Assembly: GCA_963798505.1 (NCBI GenBank)
Contig: CAWCTX010000015.1
Location: 1-64,000 of the forward strand
Direction of reading: 5' to 3'
DNA length: 64,000 nucleotides
Origin: CAVWSM01 sp963798505
Lineage (GTDB): Bacteria; Actinomycetota; Actinomycetes; Jiangellales; Jiangellaceae
The translations under genes were made by a program, and so were the position numbers. Shown in pieces: positions 47,242 to 56,184 of this stretch. How positions within the stretch are numbered: the stretch's first letter is position 1; each line of letters begins with the position of its first letter. The notes below the pieces were generated by a model, which did not search any database, was not told the origin of the DNA, and worked only from the letters and a program-made list of their open reading frames with translations.

Positions 47242-49985
47242 GCGGAGATCGGCCAACCATGACTACGACAGCGACCGCGCCCCCTACCCCGGCCGAAACG
47301 CCGACAGACTGGTATCGCCTCACAGCAGAGGACGTCTGCGCACGACTGAACGTCGACACCGCAGTCGGGCTGAGCACGGCCGAGGTGGCCGCGCGCCGGC
47401 AGCAGTACGGAGCGAACAAGCTGGCCGAGGAGGCCAAGGAGCCAGGGTGGCGAGCGTTCCTGCGCCAGTATCGCGACCTGATGCAGCTGGTGCTGGTCGG
47501 CGCGGCCGTCGTCAGCATCGTCGCCCTCCAGGACGTCTCGACCGGGCTGGTGGTTCTCGGCTTGACGGTGATCAACGCGATAATGGGGCTGCATCAGGAG
47601 GGCAAGGCCGCTGAAAGTGTGGCGGCACTGCGCAAGATGTTGATCATGACGGCCAATGTCCGCCGGGACGGACAGCTTGTCGCAGTCCCGGCCGAGGAGC
47701 TCGTGCCGGGAGACATCGTTGGCTTCCAAGCGGGCGACAAGGTTCCCGCCGACGGCCGGATCCTGGTCTCGGCGACGCTGGAGATCGAGGAAGCGGGGCT
47801 CACCGGCGAGAGCACACCGGTGGCCAAGAGCGTGCCCGCGGTCGGTGGCGTTGATGTGCCGCTGGGTGACCGCGTCGACATGGCGTACATGAACTCACAG
47901 GTGACCCGCGGGCGCGGTGAGATGGTGGTGACGGCCACGGGGATGTCAACAGAGGTCGGCCACATCTCCGGGATGCTGAGCGGTGTCGAGCAGGAGAAGA
48001 CACCGCTCACCAAACAGCTCGACCAGCTCACCGTCGTGATCACGATCATGGCCGCAGCTGCGCTGGTGGCCATCATCGTGCTCGGGCTGGTCCGCGGCGA
48101 AGACTTCGACACGCTGTTCCTCGTCGGCATCAGCCTCGCCATCGCCGCCATCCCGACCGGCCTCCCAGCGGTCGTCACCATGCTGCTCTCGCTCGGAACG
48201 CAGCAGTTGGCGGAGAAAGGCGCGATCGTCAAACGGCTTAGGTCCGTAGAGACACTGGGATCAACGTCGGCGATCTGTTCCGACAAGACCGGGACACTCA
48301 CCCTGAACCAGATGACGGCCCGTGAGCTGATGGTGGTGGGCCGTCGGTTCAGCATCGACGGCGAGGGGTATTCGACGGAAGGCCGGATCACTCGGGTGGC
48401 CGGCAGCGATGGCCCGCTCGAGCCGTTCATGGAGCCGATGGCGCTGGCCAACGACGCGGTGATCAGGGACGGCGCCTGCATCGGGGACCCGACCGAGGGG
48501 GCGCTCGTCGTCCTGGCGGAGAAGGGCGGACTGGACGTCACAGAGACGAGGCGGGTCTATCCGCGGGTCGCGGAGGTACCGTTCGACGCCGAGTACAAGC
48601 TCATGGCGACCTTCCATGAGATGGAGGATCACGGCAGCACCGTCGTGCGGTGCTTCGTCAAGGGCGCCCCGGACGTCCTGCTGGCTCGCTCCTCCCGCTA
48701 CCTCGACGTCGACGGCTCGCCCAAACCGATGGACGATCCGGCGCACGCCAAGGTCGTGGCGGCGAACGATCGCCTAGCAGGCGACGGCCTCCGCGTACTA
48801 GCAGTGGCAAGACGGGACTTCGATCCCGCCACATTCGACCCTGCGAGCGATCTGCTTGCCCTCGTCGACGAGCTGGAGCTCTTGGCGCTGGTTGGCATCG
48901 TCGACCCGCCCCGCAAGGAAGCCAAGGACGCGATCGCGCTGTGCAAAGAGGCCGGCATCCGGGTGCGGATGATCACCGGCGATCACGCGACCACCGCCGC
49001 CGCCATCGCGGGTCAGCTCGGCATCGAAGGGCGAGCCCTCACCGGCGCCGAGTTTGCCGCGATGCCAGATGACCAGCTGCTCGCCGAGGTCGGCGACATC
49101 GGTGTCGTGGCTCGGGTCGCTCCCGAAGACAAGGTGCGCATGGTCGACATCCTCAAGCGACAGGGAAACATCGTCGCGATGACCGGCGACGGCGTCAACG
49201 ACGCGCCGGCGCTCGTGCGGGCCGACATCGGGGTCGCTATGGGGATCACCGGCACTGAGGTCACCAAGGATGCCGCGGAGATGATCCTGACCGACGACAA
49301 CTTCGCCACCATCGTGACAGCGGTACGGGGTGGTCGAGGACTCTACGACAACTTGATGAAGTACATCCGCGTTCAGATGATCATGCTGACCGGCTTCATC
49401 CTCACGTTCGTCGGAGCCGGCATCTTCACGATCGCGAACGGCACACCCCTTCTCCCGCTGCAGATCCTGTGGATCAACTTCGCTGTCGACGTACTGCTGG
49501 CGTTAGGCCTCGGCTTCGATGCCGAGACACCTGGCCTCATGCAGCGTCGCCCGCGCTCGCCGACCGAACCCGTGATCCGGCGGGCGCTCGGAGTTCGCCT
49601 TGGTGTGGCAGGACTCCTGGTCGCCATCGGCACGCTCGTTGTCGTCGCTTGGGCCGAAGATCGGTACGGGCTCGCGGTCGCCACGACGGCGGGGTTGACA
49701 ACAGCTTCGCTGCTGCACATCGCGGCCGCCTACGAGTGGCGCGACCCTCGGCGCAGCATCTTCACCCGCGACACGTTCGCCAACCGACGCTTCAACCTCC
49801 TCGCGCTGGCCGCCCTGGCGCTGGCCTTCGTGGCCACGGCGCTGCCCGGTCTGAACCGCATCCTTGACACCGTCGAGCTCAACGGCGACCAGTGGCGGGC
49901 CTGCCTCCTGGCCGTACTCGGTTACGTAGCACTGGCTGAGCTTGGAAAGCTCGTTCTTCGCCGCTTCGACCACGGGAGCACGTGA
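47238..49985 (+). CDS. P-type cation-transporting ATPase (P2 type)
   Basis: 915 aa from GTG 47238, overlapping the CYTH stop; ATG 47259 is an alternative. The N-terminal cation-ATPase domain has WYRLTAEDVCARLNVD. The actuator motif is TGES (189-192) and the phosphorylation site is DKTGTLT (349-355). Hinge and Mg sites are MITGDHATTA and MTGDGVNDAPAL. The C-terminal transmembrane domain has PLLPLQILWINFAVDVLLAL. The membrane-helix-4 motif is PTGLP (306-310) rather than PEGLP, so the Glu that coordinates Ca2+ in SERCA-like pumps is Thr. The cation is uncertain (Ca2+, Mn2+, Na+ or Mg2+). It is the middle gene of a coupled CYTH-ATPase-PPK2 set. Confidence 0.92.
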   Translation: MSGDRPTMTTTATAPPTPAETPTDWYRLTAEDVCARLNVDTAVGLSTAEVAARRQQYGANKLAEEAKEPGWRAFLRQYRDLMQLVLVGAAVVSIVALQDVSTGLVVLGLTVINAIMGLHQEGKAAESVAALRKMLIMTANVRRDGQLVAVPAEELVPGDIVGFQAGDKVPADGRILVSATLEIEEAGLTGESTPVAKSVPAVGGVDVPLGDRVDMAYMNSQVTRGRGEMVVTATGMSTEVGHISGMLSGVEQEKTPLTKQLDQLTVVITIMAAAALVAIIVLGLVRGEDFDTLFLVGISLAIAAIPTGLPAVVTMLLSLGTQQLAEKGAIVKRLRSVETLGSTSAICSDKTGTLTLNQMTARELMVVGRRFSIDGEGYSTEGRITRVAGSDGPLEPFMEPMALANDAVIRDGACIGDPTEGALVVLAEKGGLDVTETRRVYPRVAEVPFDAEYKLMATFHEMEDHGSTVVRCFVKGAPDVLLARSSRYLDVDGSPKPMDDPAHAKVVAANDRLAGDGLRVLAVARRDFDPATFDPASDLLALVDELELLALVGIVDPPRKEAKDAIALCKEAGIRVRMITGDHATTAAAIAGQLGIEGRALTGAEFAAMPDDQLLAEVGDIGVVARVAPEDKVRMVDILKRQGNIVAMTGDGVNDAPALVRADIGVAMGITGTEVTKDAAEMILTDDNFATIVTAVRGGRGLYDNLMKYIRVQMIMLTGFILTFVGAGIFTIANGTPLLPLQILWINFAVDVLLALGLGFDAETPGLMQRRPRSPTEPVIRRALGVRLGVAGLLVAIGTLVVVAWAEDRYGLAVATTAGLTTASLLHIAAAYEWRDPRRSIFTRDTFANRRFNLLALAALALAFVATALPGLNRILDTVELNGDQWRACLLAVLGYVALAELGKLVLRRFDHGST

Positions 49986-50941
49986 TGGACACTCTGACAT
50001 CCAAGCCGGACGGGGACGTCGGGCGCCGGGCTCGGATCCTCAACGAGTTGCGCGTCCACCCCGACCTTGCGGCAAACCTTGCCAGGCGCGACACCTCTTG
50101 GACGGGCGGCGGGGAGTTCGACGAGCTTTCGGCGGACGAGCTGGACGCCACTGCCAAAGACATTCTCGCGCGCGGCGTCGAGCAACTGGCTGACGCGCAG
50201 GAACTTCTGTGGGCAAGCGACACGCACTCATTGTTGGTCGTGTTCCAGGCGATGGATGCCGCGGGCAAGGACTCGACGATCAAGCACGTCATGTCCGGCG
50301 TGAATCCTCAGGGTGTGCACGTCGTGTCGTTCAAGCAGCCTTCGAGTGAGGAACTCGACCACACGTTCCTTTGGCGCATCTCCAAGGCGGTTCCTGAGCG
50401 AGGCCGCATCGGGATCTTCAACCGATCGCACTACGAAGAGATCGTCGCCCTACGGGTCCACCCGGAGTGGCTCGACAAACAGAAACTCCCTCCGGGCGAC
50501 CGCGGGAGGAGGTTCTGGGCCGATCGCTACGACGACATCAACGCGTTCGAGCACCACCTCGCACGCAACGGCACCAAAGTGGTCAAGCTCTTCCTCAACG
50601 TCTCCCTCGCGGAGCAGAAGCGGCGCTTCATGGCTCGCCTCGACAACCCCAACAAGCTATGGAAGTTCAGCGCCGCCGACGTTAACGAGCGTGCGCTTTG
50701 GTCCAACTACATGCGGGCCTATGAGGATGCCATCACGGCCACCTCCACAGCGTGGGCCCCGTGGTACGTGATACCCGCCGACCACAAACACGTCATGCAG
50801 GCGATGGCAGCGGCCGTCATCGTCGACAGCATCCAGACGCTCGACCTGCATTGGCCGGAGGTACCGGACGAGGCGCGCGACGCCAACGCGGCAGCGCGGC
50901 GTGCCCTGGAAGCCGAACCAGATCCCGCGATCTCCCGATAG
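49985..50941 (+). CDS. ppk2: Polyphosphate kinase 2 family protein (polyphosphate:nucleotide phosphotransferase)
   Basis: 318 aa from ATG 49985, which touches the ATPase stop (a GTG one codon earlier is also possible). Walker A is VVFQAMDAAGKDSTIKHVMS, followed by GVNPQGVHVVSFKQPSSEEL. The Walker B and lid region is GRIGIFNRSHYEEI. WADRYDDINAFEHHLARNGT then KVVKLFLNVSLAEQKRRF, and DNPNKLWKFSAADVNERALW, complete the PPK2 fold. PPK2 enzymes transfer phosphate from polyphosphate to AMP or ADP (class I, II or III); the class cannot be set by eye. It is translationally coupled to the P-type ATPase and could supply its ATP from polyphosphate. Confidence 0.92.
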   Translation: MDTLTSKPDGDVGRRARILNELRVHPDLAANLARRDTSWTGGGEFDELSADELDATAKDILARGVEQLADAQELLWASDTHSLLVVFQAMDAAGKDSTIKHVMSGVNPQGVHVVSFKQPSSEELDHTFLWRISKAVPERGRIGIFNRSHYEEIVALRVHPEWLDKQKLPPGDRGRRFWADRYDDINAFEHHLARNGTKVVKLFLNVSLAEQKRRFMARLDNPNKLWKFSAADVNERALWSNYMRAYEDAITATSTAWAPWYVIPADHKHVMQAMAAAVIVDSIQTLDLHWPEVPDEARDANAAARRALEAEPDPAISR

Positions 50942-50969
50942 CACACCGATCACCACGTTGGAGGTTTCC

Positions 50970-51371
50970 ATGACCGTCGCAGCCGAATGGGGCACCGGAG
51001 AGGTGTTCTGGTCCACGCTGTGGTTCTTCTTGTTCTTCATCTGGATCTGGCTGCTGATCGTCGTCTTCGGCGACATCTTCCGCAGCCGCGACCTGTCCGG
51101 ATGGGCCAAGGCCCTGTGGACCATCTTCATCATCGTCCTGCCCTACCTGGGCGTCTTCATCTACCTGATCGTTCGCGGCCAGAAGATGGGCGAGAACGCA
51201 GCACAAGCGGCCGCGGAGCAGGAAGCCGCAACGCGTCGCTACATCCAGAACGTCGCCAGCACGGATGGGGGTGGCGCCGCCGACGAGATTGCCCGGCTGG
51301 CGGATCTTCGCGACCGAGGAGTGCTCAGTGAAGAGGAGTTTCAGCAGGCCAAGGCCAAGGCTTTGAGCTGA
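50970..51371 (+). CDS. Membrane protein with PLD-nuclease-N-like helices and SHOCT motif
   Basis: 133 aa from ATG 50970, seven bases after GGAGG. There are two transmembrane helices (STLWFFLFFIWIWLLIVVFG; ALWTIFIIVLPYLGVFIYLI). The intervening loop DIFRSRDLSGWAKALW is typical of the PLDc_N family. The C-terminal SHOCT motif is IARLADLRDRGVLSEEEFQQ then AKAKALS. No catalytic HKD motif is present. It is probably a membrane anchor or small regulator. Third copy of a SHOCT motif within 9 kb, and a continuation of the CYTH-ATPase-PPK2 run. Confidence 0.85.
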   Translation: MTVAAEWGTGEVFWSTLWFFLFFIWIWLLIVVFGDIFRSRDLSGWAKALWTIFIIVLPYLGVFIYLIVRGQKMGENAAQAAAEQEAATRRYIQNVASTDGGGAADEIARLADLRDRGVLSEEEFQQAKAKALS

Positions 51372-51384
51372 CCTATAGGTCAGC
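51367..51384. promoter_or_regulatory. Perfect 18-bp palindrome over a stop codon
   Basis: GCTGACCTATAGGTCAGC is fully self-complementary and includes the TGA of the SHOCT gene (51369-51371). It lies 34 bases before the next gene. It could be a regulator site for the small membrane protein gene or a weak attenuating hairpin. Confidence 0.45.
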
Positions 51385-51418
51385 GCGCAATCCACCCTCG
51401 GAGCGATCGGAGCGAAAC

Positions 51419-51670
51419 ATGACGCGTTATGCAACCCTGCGGACCTGGGCCATGGTCCTCAAGGTCATCGGTGCCGTTGGCATGGTCTTTGCCGGTTTCG
51501 GAGTGATCTCTGCGGCCATCGCTGTAGAGGGTTTCTGGGAGACCATGGGTGTCGTCTTCATCGGCGCGCCCGTGGTGCTCTTGCTGGCCTCCTGGCCGAT
51601 CGCCATGGGCCAAGCCCTCAATGCCATCGCCGACATTGGCGACACCGTGGCCGTCGGCGCCTACCAGTGA
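51419..51670 (+). CDS. Small two-helix membrane protein
   Basis: 83 aa from ATG 51419 with a GGAG-rich leader. There are two hydrophobic helices (VLKVIGAVGMVFAGFGVISA then AIAV; MGVVFIGAPVVLLLASWPIA). A short polar tail ends GDTVAVGAYQ. No recognised family. It is the last gene of the plus-strand run, and its stop lies in the loop of a terminator-like hairpin. Confidence 0.7.
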   Translation: MTRYATLRTWAMVLKVIGAVGMVFAGFGVISAAIAVEGFWETMGVVFIGAPVVLLLASWPIAMGQALNAIADIGDTVAVGAYQ

Positions 51671-51681
51671 CGCGGTAGGCG
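51658..51681. terminator. Hairpin between converging genes, stop codon in the loop
   Basis: CGCCTACC, 8 bases, GGTAGGCG: perfect 8-bp arms. The loop contains the TGA of the small membrane protein gene (51668-51670). The minus-strand methyltransferase gene ends at 51713, so the hairpin could end both transcripts. Confidence 0.55.
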
Positions 51682-51712
51682 ATACCCGCTGGACGCGCTC
51701 GTGCACCGATCG

Positions 51713-52798
51713 TCATCGTCCGGTCGTGCGGCAGACGTAGACCAAGTCCAGCGGGTCGCCCGGGGCGTCGTGCACGGTGACGTCGACGAAGCCGGCGTCC
51801 GCGAGCATCTGCCGGGCGAGCTGCTCGCCCCACGCCGTGCCCAGCCCGGCGCCTCCGACCGCAAGCGAGACCGTCATGCAGTGCAGCGTGCTGATGGAGT
51901 AGAACAGGGGCGCCAGTGGGTTGCCGATGTTGTCTTCCACGTTGCTCGACGCCTTGATGTCCACCATCACAAACCAGCCGCCCGGGACCACCGCCTCGTG
52001 CACCCGATGCAGGACGCCGGCCGGGTCAGCCTGATCGTGGATCGCGTCGAAGGCGAACACCGCGTTGAAGCCCCGTTCCACCGGCAGGGCAGCCACGTCT
52101 AGCACGTCGAACGAGGCGTTGGACAGGCCGAGTGAGGCGGCCTCGTCCCGGGCGAGGGCGATGGCATCGGGTGCGAGGTCGTAGCCGACGAACTGCGACG
52201 CCGGATAGGCGGCCGCCATCAGGTTGACGCAATGCCCGGTGCCACACCCGATGTCCGCGACGCGGATGCCAGCGGTCAGCAGTTCCGGCAACGCACCGGT
52301 CAGCGGAAGAAAGCCGTCGAGCAGCATTTCGTCGTACGTTCCTCTGCCGAGGACGTCCATCACCGATGTGAACTCCGGACGGAAGACTTCGTAAGGCACC
52401 CCTCCACCCGCGATGAACGCCTGTGCGACCGCTGGCACGTGGGGTGCAAGCAGGGTGCACACCTGGCTGGTCGGGGCCAGGTTCGAGGCTCCGGCGCCGG
52501 TCAGGCAGGCGGCGTGCTCGGCTGGCAGTGTGAAACGGCGACTGGCCGGGTCGTACTCGAGGACGTGTCCTGTTGCCAGCGCTGCCGCCCACTCGCGGAC
52601 ATAGCGTTCCTGCCGGCCGGCCCGGGCCGCGAGCTCCTGCGAAGTCGCCGGGCCGATTGCCGCAGCCTCGAACAGCCCGGTGCGATGCCCGATGTCGACC
52701 ATGTAGGTCAACAGCCCCGACGCATAGAGGTTCAACAGCCGTCCGGCGAACTCCTCGACCTTGTCCGCGTCCACCTGGTCAATGACATCTACAGCCAT
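51713..52798 (-). CDS. Class I SAM-dependent methyltransferase with N-terminal winged helix
   Basis: 361 aa. Residues 15-85 look like a dimerising winged-helix segment (LLTYMVDIGHRTGLFEAA; TSQELAARAGRQERYVREWA). SAM-binding motif I is ADIGCGTGHC (181-190). The acidic strand-2 motif is FVGYDLAPDAIALARDEAAS. Motif IV is FNAVFAFDAIHDQADPAGVL. This layout is common for actinobacterial small-molecule methyltransferases of unknown substrate. It lies about 80 bases downstream of a LuxR-TPR regulator on the same strand, a pairing I recall as recurrent, so the two probably act together. Confidence 0.86.
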   Translation of the reverse strand: MAVDVIDQVDADKVEEFAGRLLNLYASGLLTYMVDIGHRTGLFEAAAIGPATSQELAARAGRQERYVREWAAALATGHVLEYDPASRRFTLPAEHAACLTGAGASNLAPTSQVCTLLAPHVPAVAQAFIAGGGVPYEVFRPEFTSVMDVLGRGTYDEMLLDGFLPLTGALPELLTAGIRVADIGCGTGHCVNLMAAAYPASQFVGYDLAPDAIALARDEAASLGLSNASFDVLDVAALPVERGFNAVFAFDAIHDQADPAGVLHRVHEAVVPGGWFVMVDIKASSNVEDNIGNPLAPLFYSISTLHCMTVSLAVGGAGLGTAWGEQLARQMLADAGFVDVTVHDAPGDPLDLVYVCRTTGR

Positions 52799-52876
52799 GA
52801 CCAGACGGTACGGAGGCAGCGGTCTGGCTGACTTCCGAGAAATTGCGTAACCATGGATCGGGGCAGGTACGAGCTT

Positions 52877-54523
52877 CTACGCACGTGGCAGCGGAACGAG
52901 ACCGTGCTCGAAGGCGTACGCCGCAGCCGCCGTGCGCGATGGCAGCCCAAGCTTGGTGAAGATGTTGGTCAAGTGCCGGGCAACCGTCTTCTCGCTGAGC
53001 ACCAGCGCCGCCGCCACCTCCCGGTTGCTCTTGCCAGCCGCGACGAGGGCGAGCACCTCAGCCTCGCGGGGGGTCAGGCCGTCCGGCAGGGCCGGCCGGC
53101 CGCGCTGGCGTTGCACCGTCGCCGAGTCCAGGGCCGCCCCCAGCCGGGTGAACGTCTCCTCCGCCGCGTCCAGCTCCAGCGCCGCGGCGTCCTCGTCGCC
53201 CAGCTCGCGGTAAGCACGGGCAAGCAGCATGCGGCTCCTCGCCACCTCGTATGGCGAAGCAAGCTCGGTCCACAGGCCACACGCGGCGCGGAGCAGGGAG
53301 AGTGCCGCCGCAGGGTCACCTTGCGCGAGGAGTACGCCACCACGCGCCTGCGCCGCAGCCGCGGCAATCCCAGGGACCGCGTACGTCGACGCCGTCTCGT
53401 CCAGGCTGTCGCTGGCCTGGGCGGCGGTCGACAGGTCGCCCGCGGCAATCGCGATGTCCACCTGGGCAGCCCATAGCCGCAGCCGCTGCAAGGAACCCCG
53501 CGACTCTGCCGCAAGGGCTGACCGGATCGAGACAACCGCCGCGTCCGGTCTCCCCTGCGCCAGCAGCAGCATCGCGTGTCCTGGTTGCGGGTCACGGCCC
53601 AGCCTGTGCGACTGCGCGTAGGCCACGCCAGCGCCGGTCAAGTCACCGCGTAACCGCCTCACGTCACCGACTGCGTACCAAGCCTCGGCTGCTGGAGCCA
53701 CGTGCATACCCACAACGTCGGCGCAGGCACGTGCCGCCTCGCGCTCTGCCTGATCCCAGGCACCTTGCACCTGCAACAGCTGAGCGCGGTGCACGAGGCA
53801 GATGCCGCCGAAGACCACGGCGGCGGGCAGCCGCGAAAGCCACCGCTCGAGCGCATCAGTCCAGTCCCGAGCCCGCCGCAGGTCCGCCAGCTCCCAGCAG
53901 GCTGCCACGAGATGGCAGTAGATGTTGCCGGTCAAGGCCGGCGGCAGCTCGTCAGACAGGGCAGCCAACATCGCCTCATCCAGCAACCTCATTCCGTCAC
54001 GCACGTGCCCCAGCCGAACAAGCCCCCGGCCCTCGGCGAGAATCCCGAGGGCGACCAGACCCGGATCTCCCTGACGGTGGCCCATATCCTGCAGCCGCCG
54101 ACCGCCCGCTACCACGGCATCGAGGTCGCCCTGGTCAAGGGCCCCCTCCACGTCGGCGTACAGCAAATGGCCGTGCTCGACGCACTCCGGCTCGTTCGCA
54201 AGCAGGCGTTGCGCGCGGCCCATCCAGCCAGACCCCGCAACGACGTCGCCGCGCAGGAACAGGGTGACGGCGGCGCCGCACGCCGCCATGGCCGCGCCCC
54301 GGAGCCGGCCCTCGCTCTGGAAGATCCGATACGCCTCCGTGTAGGCCTCGACCGACTCGTCTCCCAACCCCAACCACCAGGCGCAGTCACCCAAGGCGTC
54401 CAGGTCATCCGCGGAGAGGACCGCGACTGCCTCGCGGGCCGCGCGGAAACCTGCGCGCGCCACGGCCCAGTCTCGGTGCGCGTAGGCGTCGCGCGCAGCT
54501 CTGAGTACTTCGCTCTGCTCCAT
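52877..54523 (-). CDS. LuxR-family regulator with TPR array
   Basis: 548 aa. Most of the length is helical-repeat (LRAARDAYAHRDWAVARAGF; RLRGAAMAACGAAVTLFLRG; LLRAACGLWTELASPYEVAR then MLLARAYRELGDEDAAALEL), with no P-loop. The C-terminal LuxR HTH is DGLTPREAEVLALVAAGKSN then REVAAALVLSEKTVARHLTN and IFTKLGL. The TPR part would bind a peptide, protein or small molecule and control DNA binding. It is probably linked to the methyltransferase gene downstream. No phospho-acceptor domain is present, so it is not a classical response regulator. Confidence 0.88.
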   Translation of the reverse strand: MEQSEVLRAARDAYAHRDWAVARAGFRAAREAVAVLSADDLDALGDCAWWLGLGDESVEAYTEAYRIFQSEGRLRGAAMAACGAAVTLFLRGDVVAGSGWMGRAQRLLANEPECVEHGHLLYADVEGALDQGDLDAVVAGGRRLQDMGHRQGDPGLVALGILAEGRGLVRLGHVRDGMRLLDEAMLAALSDELPPALTGNIYCHLVAACWELADLRRARDWTDALERWLSRLPAAVVFGGICLVHRAQLLQVQGAWDQAEREAARACADVVGMHVAPAAEAWYAVGDVRRLRGDLTGAGVAYAQSHRLGRDPQPGHAMLLLAQGRPDAAVVSIRSALAAESRGSLQRLRLWAAQVDIAIAAGDLSTAAQASDSLDETASTYAVPGIAAAAAQARGGVLLAQGDPAAALSLLRAACGLWTELASPYEVARSRMLLARAYRELGDEDAAALELDAAEETFTRLGAALDSATVQRQRGRPALPDGLTPREAEVLALVAAGKSNREVAAALVLSEKTVARHLTNIFTKLGLPSRTAAAAYAFEHGLVPLPRA

Positions 54524-54565
54524 CGGCGTCTCCGGAAGGTACGCCCGAGTATCCCACCGGGCGCT

Positions 54566-54964
54566 TCAGACCGGCTTTCGCCGACGGTGCCAGAGCTGAC
54601 GTGCATAGAGCAGGAGATGCTCTTGCATCCAGTCCGTCATCTTCAGGGCCACCGGATGTGCGTCGGGGTCGCTCGCCCCCACCCATACCTCGACCGGGTA
54701 GTCCCCCGCTTGGGCCTTCACCCATCCGGGGCCCGGCACGGGACGGGGCACGACCAGCTCCGCGGCAATGTTGTCGGTCACCAGCACGGCAAGTGGGCGC
54801 ACGACACCGTCCGGAGACGTTGCGATCGCCACCGCCACCTCCTCGCCGAGGAAACCGCGCATCAGCCCCGACAGTTGGCCGGGCTCCCGCAACGACTCCT
54901 TCACCTCGACCCACGTCGTGCGCTCGTGGTCTTCCAGACTGATGGCTGATGTCGGGCCGCACAT
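54566..54964 (-). CDS. Protein of unknown function
   Basis: 132 aa from ATG 54964, with AGGAG 13 bases upstream, a long spacing. It begins MCGPTSAISLEDHERTTWVE, continues with VAVAIATSPDGVVRPLAVLV then TDNIAAELVVPRPV, and ends TDWMQEHLLLYARQLWHRRR. It looks like a compact soluble alpha/beta protein with a basic C-terminal helix. I do not recognise the family. It lies about 30 bases downstream of the exchanger gene on the same strand and is probably co-transcribed with it. Confidence 0.6.
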   Translation of the reverse strand: MCGPTSAISLEDHERTTWVEVKESLREPGQLSGLMRGFLGEEVAVAIATSPDGVVRPLAVLVTDNIAAELVVPRPVPGPGWVKAQAGDYPVEVWVGASDPDAHPVALKMTDWMQEHLLLYARQLWHRRRKPV

Positions 54965-54992
54965 GCCGGTTCGGACTCCTTCCTCAGGCCGT

Positions 54993-56096
54993 TTAGGGGT
55001 TGATGGCCAAGAACATGAAGGCCGCGAGCAACACCAGATGGACCCCTCCCTGCAAGCGGGTCGCACGCCCGGGAACCACCGTGAGGCCAGCCACGACGAC
55101 CGTGACGACCAGGAGGACGGTCTGAGTTGCACCGAGCCCGAGCACGAGAGGCCCATCCAACCAGATGGTCGCTACCGCAATCGCAGGGATGGTCAGGCCG
55201 ATGCTTGCGATCGCGGAGCCGAGTGCAAGGTTGAGGCTTGTCTGCACGCGATCCCGGTGCGCCGCCCTGACAGCTGCCAGCGTCTCAGGGAGCAGGACGA
55301 GCAGCGCGATGACCACACCGACGAAGGACAGGGGGAAGCCGGCTGCCTCCACGGCGTCCTTGATCGCGGGCGACTCGACCTTGGCCAGACCGACGACACC
55401 CACAAGCGCGAGCATCAGAAGGGCACCGCTGATCGCGGCGGTCCTGGCAGTCGGAGGGCTTGCATGCTCTTCCTCCTGCGGGATGACATCTCCCCGCGCG
55501 TCAACGGGCAGGAAGAAGTCTCGGTGCCTACCAGTCTGGGTCGAGACGAAGAGGCCATAGAGCACGAGCGACGCAATGGCTGCAAAGGCGAGCTGTCCCG
55601 AGGTGAACTCCGGACCTGGCTCGCTCGTCGTCGTCGACGGCAGCACCAGTGTCAGTGTCGCCAGTGCTGCCACCGTGGCGAGTGCCGCGCCGGAGCCCTC
55701 GGGGTTGAAGACCGCCATCTCGTGCCGCCATGCCGCAACGAGGAGTGACAGACCGACGATGCCGTTAGTGGTGATCATGACCGCGGCGAACACGGTGTCG
55801 CGTGCCAACGTCGCTGAGTCCGGGCCTCCGGACACCATAAGCGTGACAATGAGCCCTACCTCGATGATCGTGACAGCGACAGCCAGAATCAACGAACCGA
55901 ATGGCTCACCGACCCGGTGTGCGACGACCTCAGCATGCTGCACCGCCGCGAGCACGGAAGCACCAAGAATCACGGCAACCACGGCCACGGGCACCGGGCT
56001 GAGATCGCGACCCCACGTCAAAGCCAGCACAGCTACTGACAGTGGTGGGGCGATGCTTGCCCACGACAGCAGGTGCGAGCTCCACTTGGCGACCAT
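54993..56096 (-). CDS. ChaA-type Ca2+(cation)/H+ antiporter
   Basis: 367 aa from ATG 56096 (an ATG 12 codons earlier is possible), with about 11 hydrophobic segments. The first exchanger repeat contains VQHAEVVAHRVGEPFGSLIL then AVAVTIIEVGLIVTLM, with the key acidic residue in 'VTIIEV'. The second repeat contains SFVGVVIALLVLLPETLAAV and TSLNLALGSAIASIGLTIPA. This inverted double repeat is the CaCA superfamily layout. The acidic loop between halves (PVDARGDVIPQEEEHA) resembles ChaA/y4hA proteins. It exports Ca2+, Na+ or K+ in exchange for protons at alkaline pH. Confidence 0.87.
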   Translation of the reverse strand: MVAKWSSHLLSWASIAPPLSVAVLALTWGRDLSPVPVAVVAVILGASVLAAVQHAEVVAHRVGEPFGSLILAVAVTIIEVGLIVTLMVSGGPDSATLARDTVFAAVMITTNGIVGLSLLVAAWRHEMAVFNPEGSGAALATVAALATLTLVLPSTTTSEPGPEFTSGQLAFAAIASLVLYGLFVSTQTGRHRDFFLPVDARGDVIPQEEEHASPPTARTAAISGALLMLALVGVVGLAKVESPAIKDAVEAAGFPLSFVGVVIALLVLLPETLAAVRAAHRDRVQTSLNLALGSAIASIGLTIPAIAVATIWLDGPLVLGLGATQTVLLVVTVVVAGLTVVPGRATRLQGGVHLVLLAAFMFLAINP

Positions 56097-56184
56097 GCGG
56101 ACAACCCTGTCAAAGGTGCCACGCACCCACAAAGACCTGCTGAATCGCCGCGTCCGGCGCCACCGAGTCTGGTGAACTGGCTTG

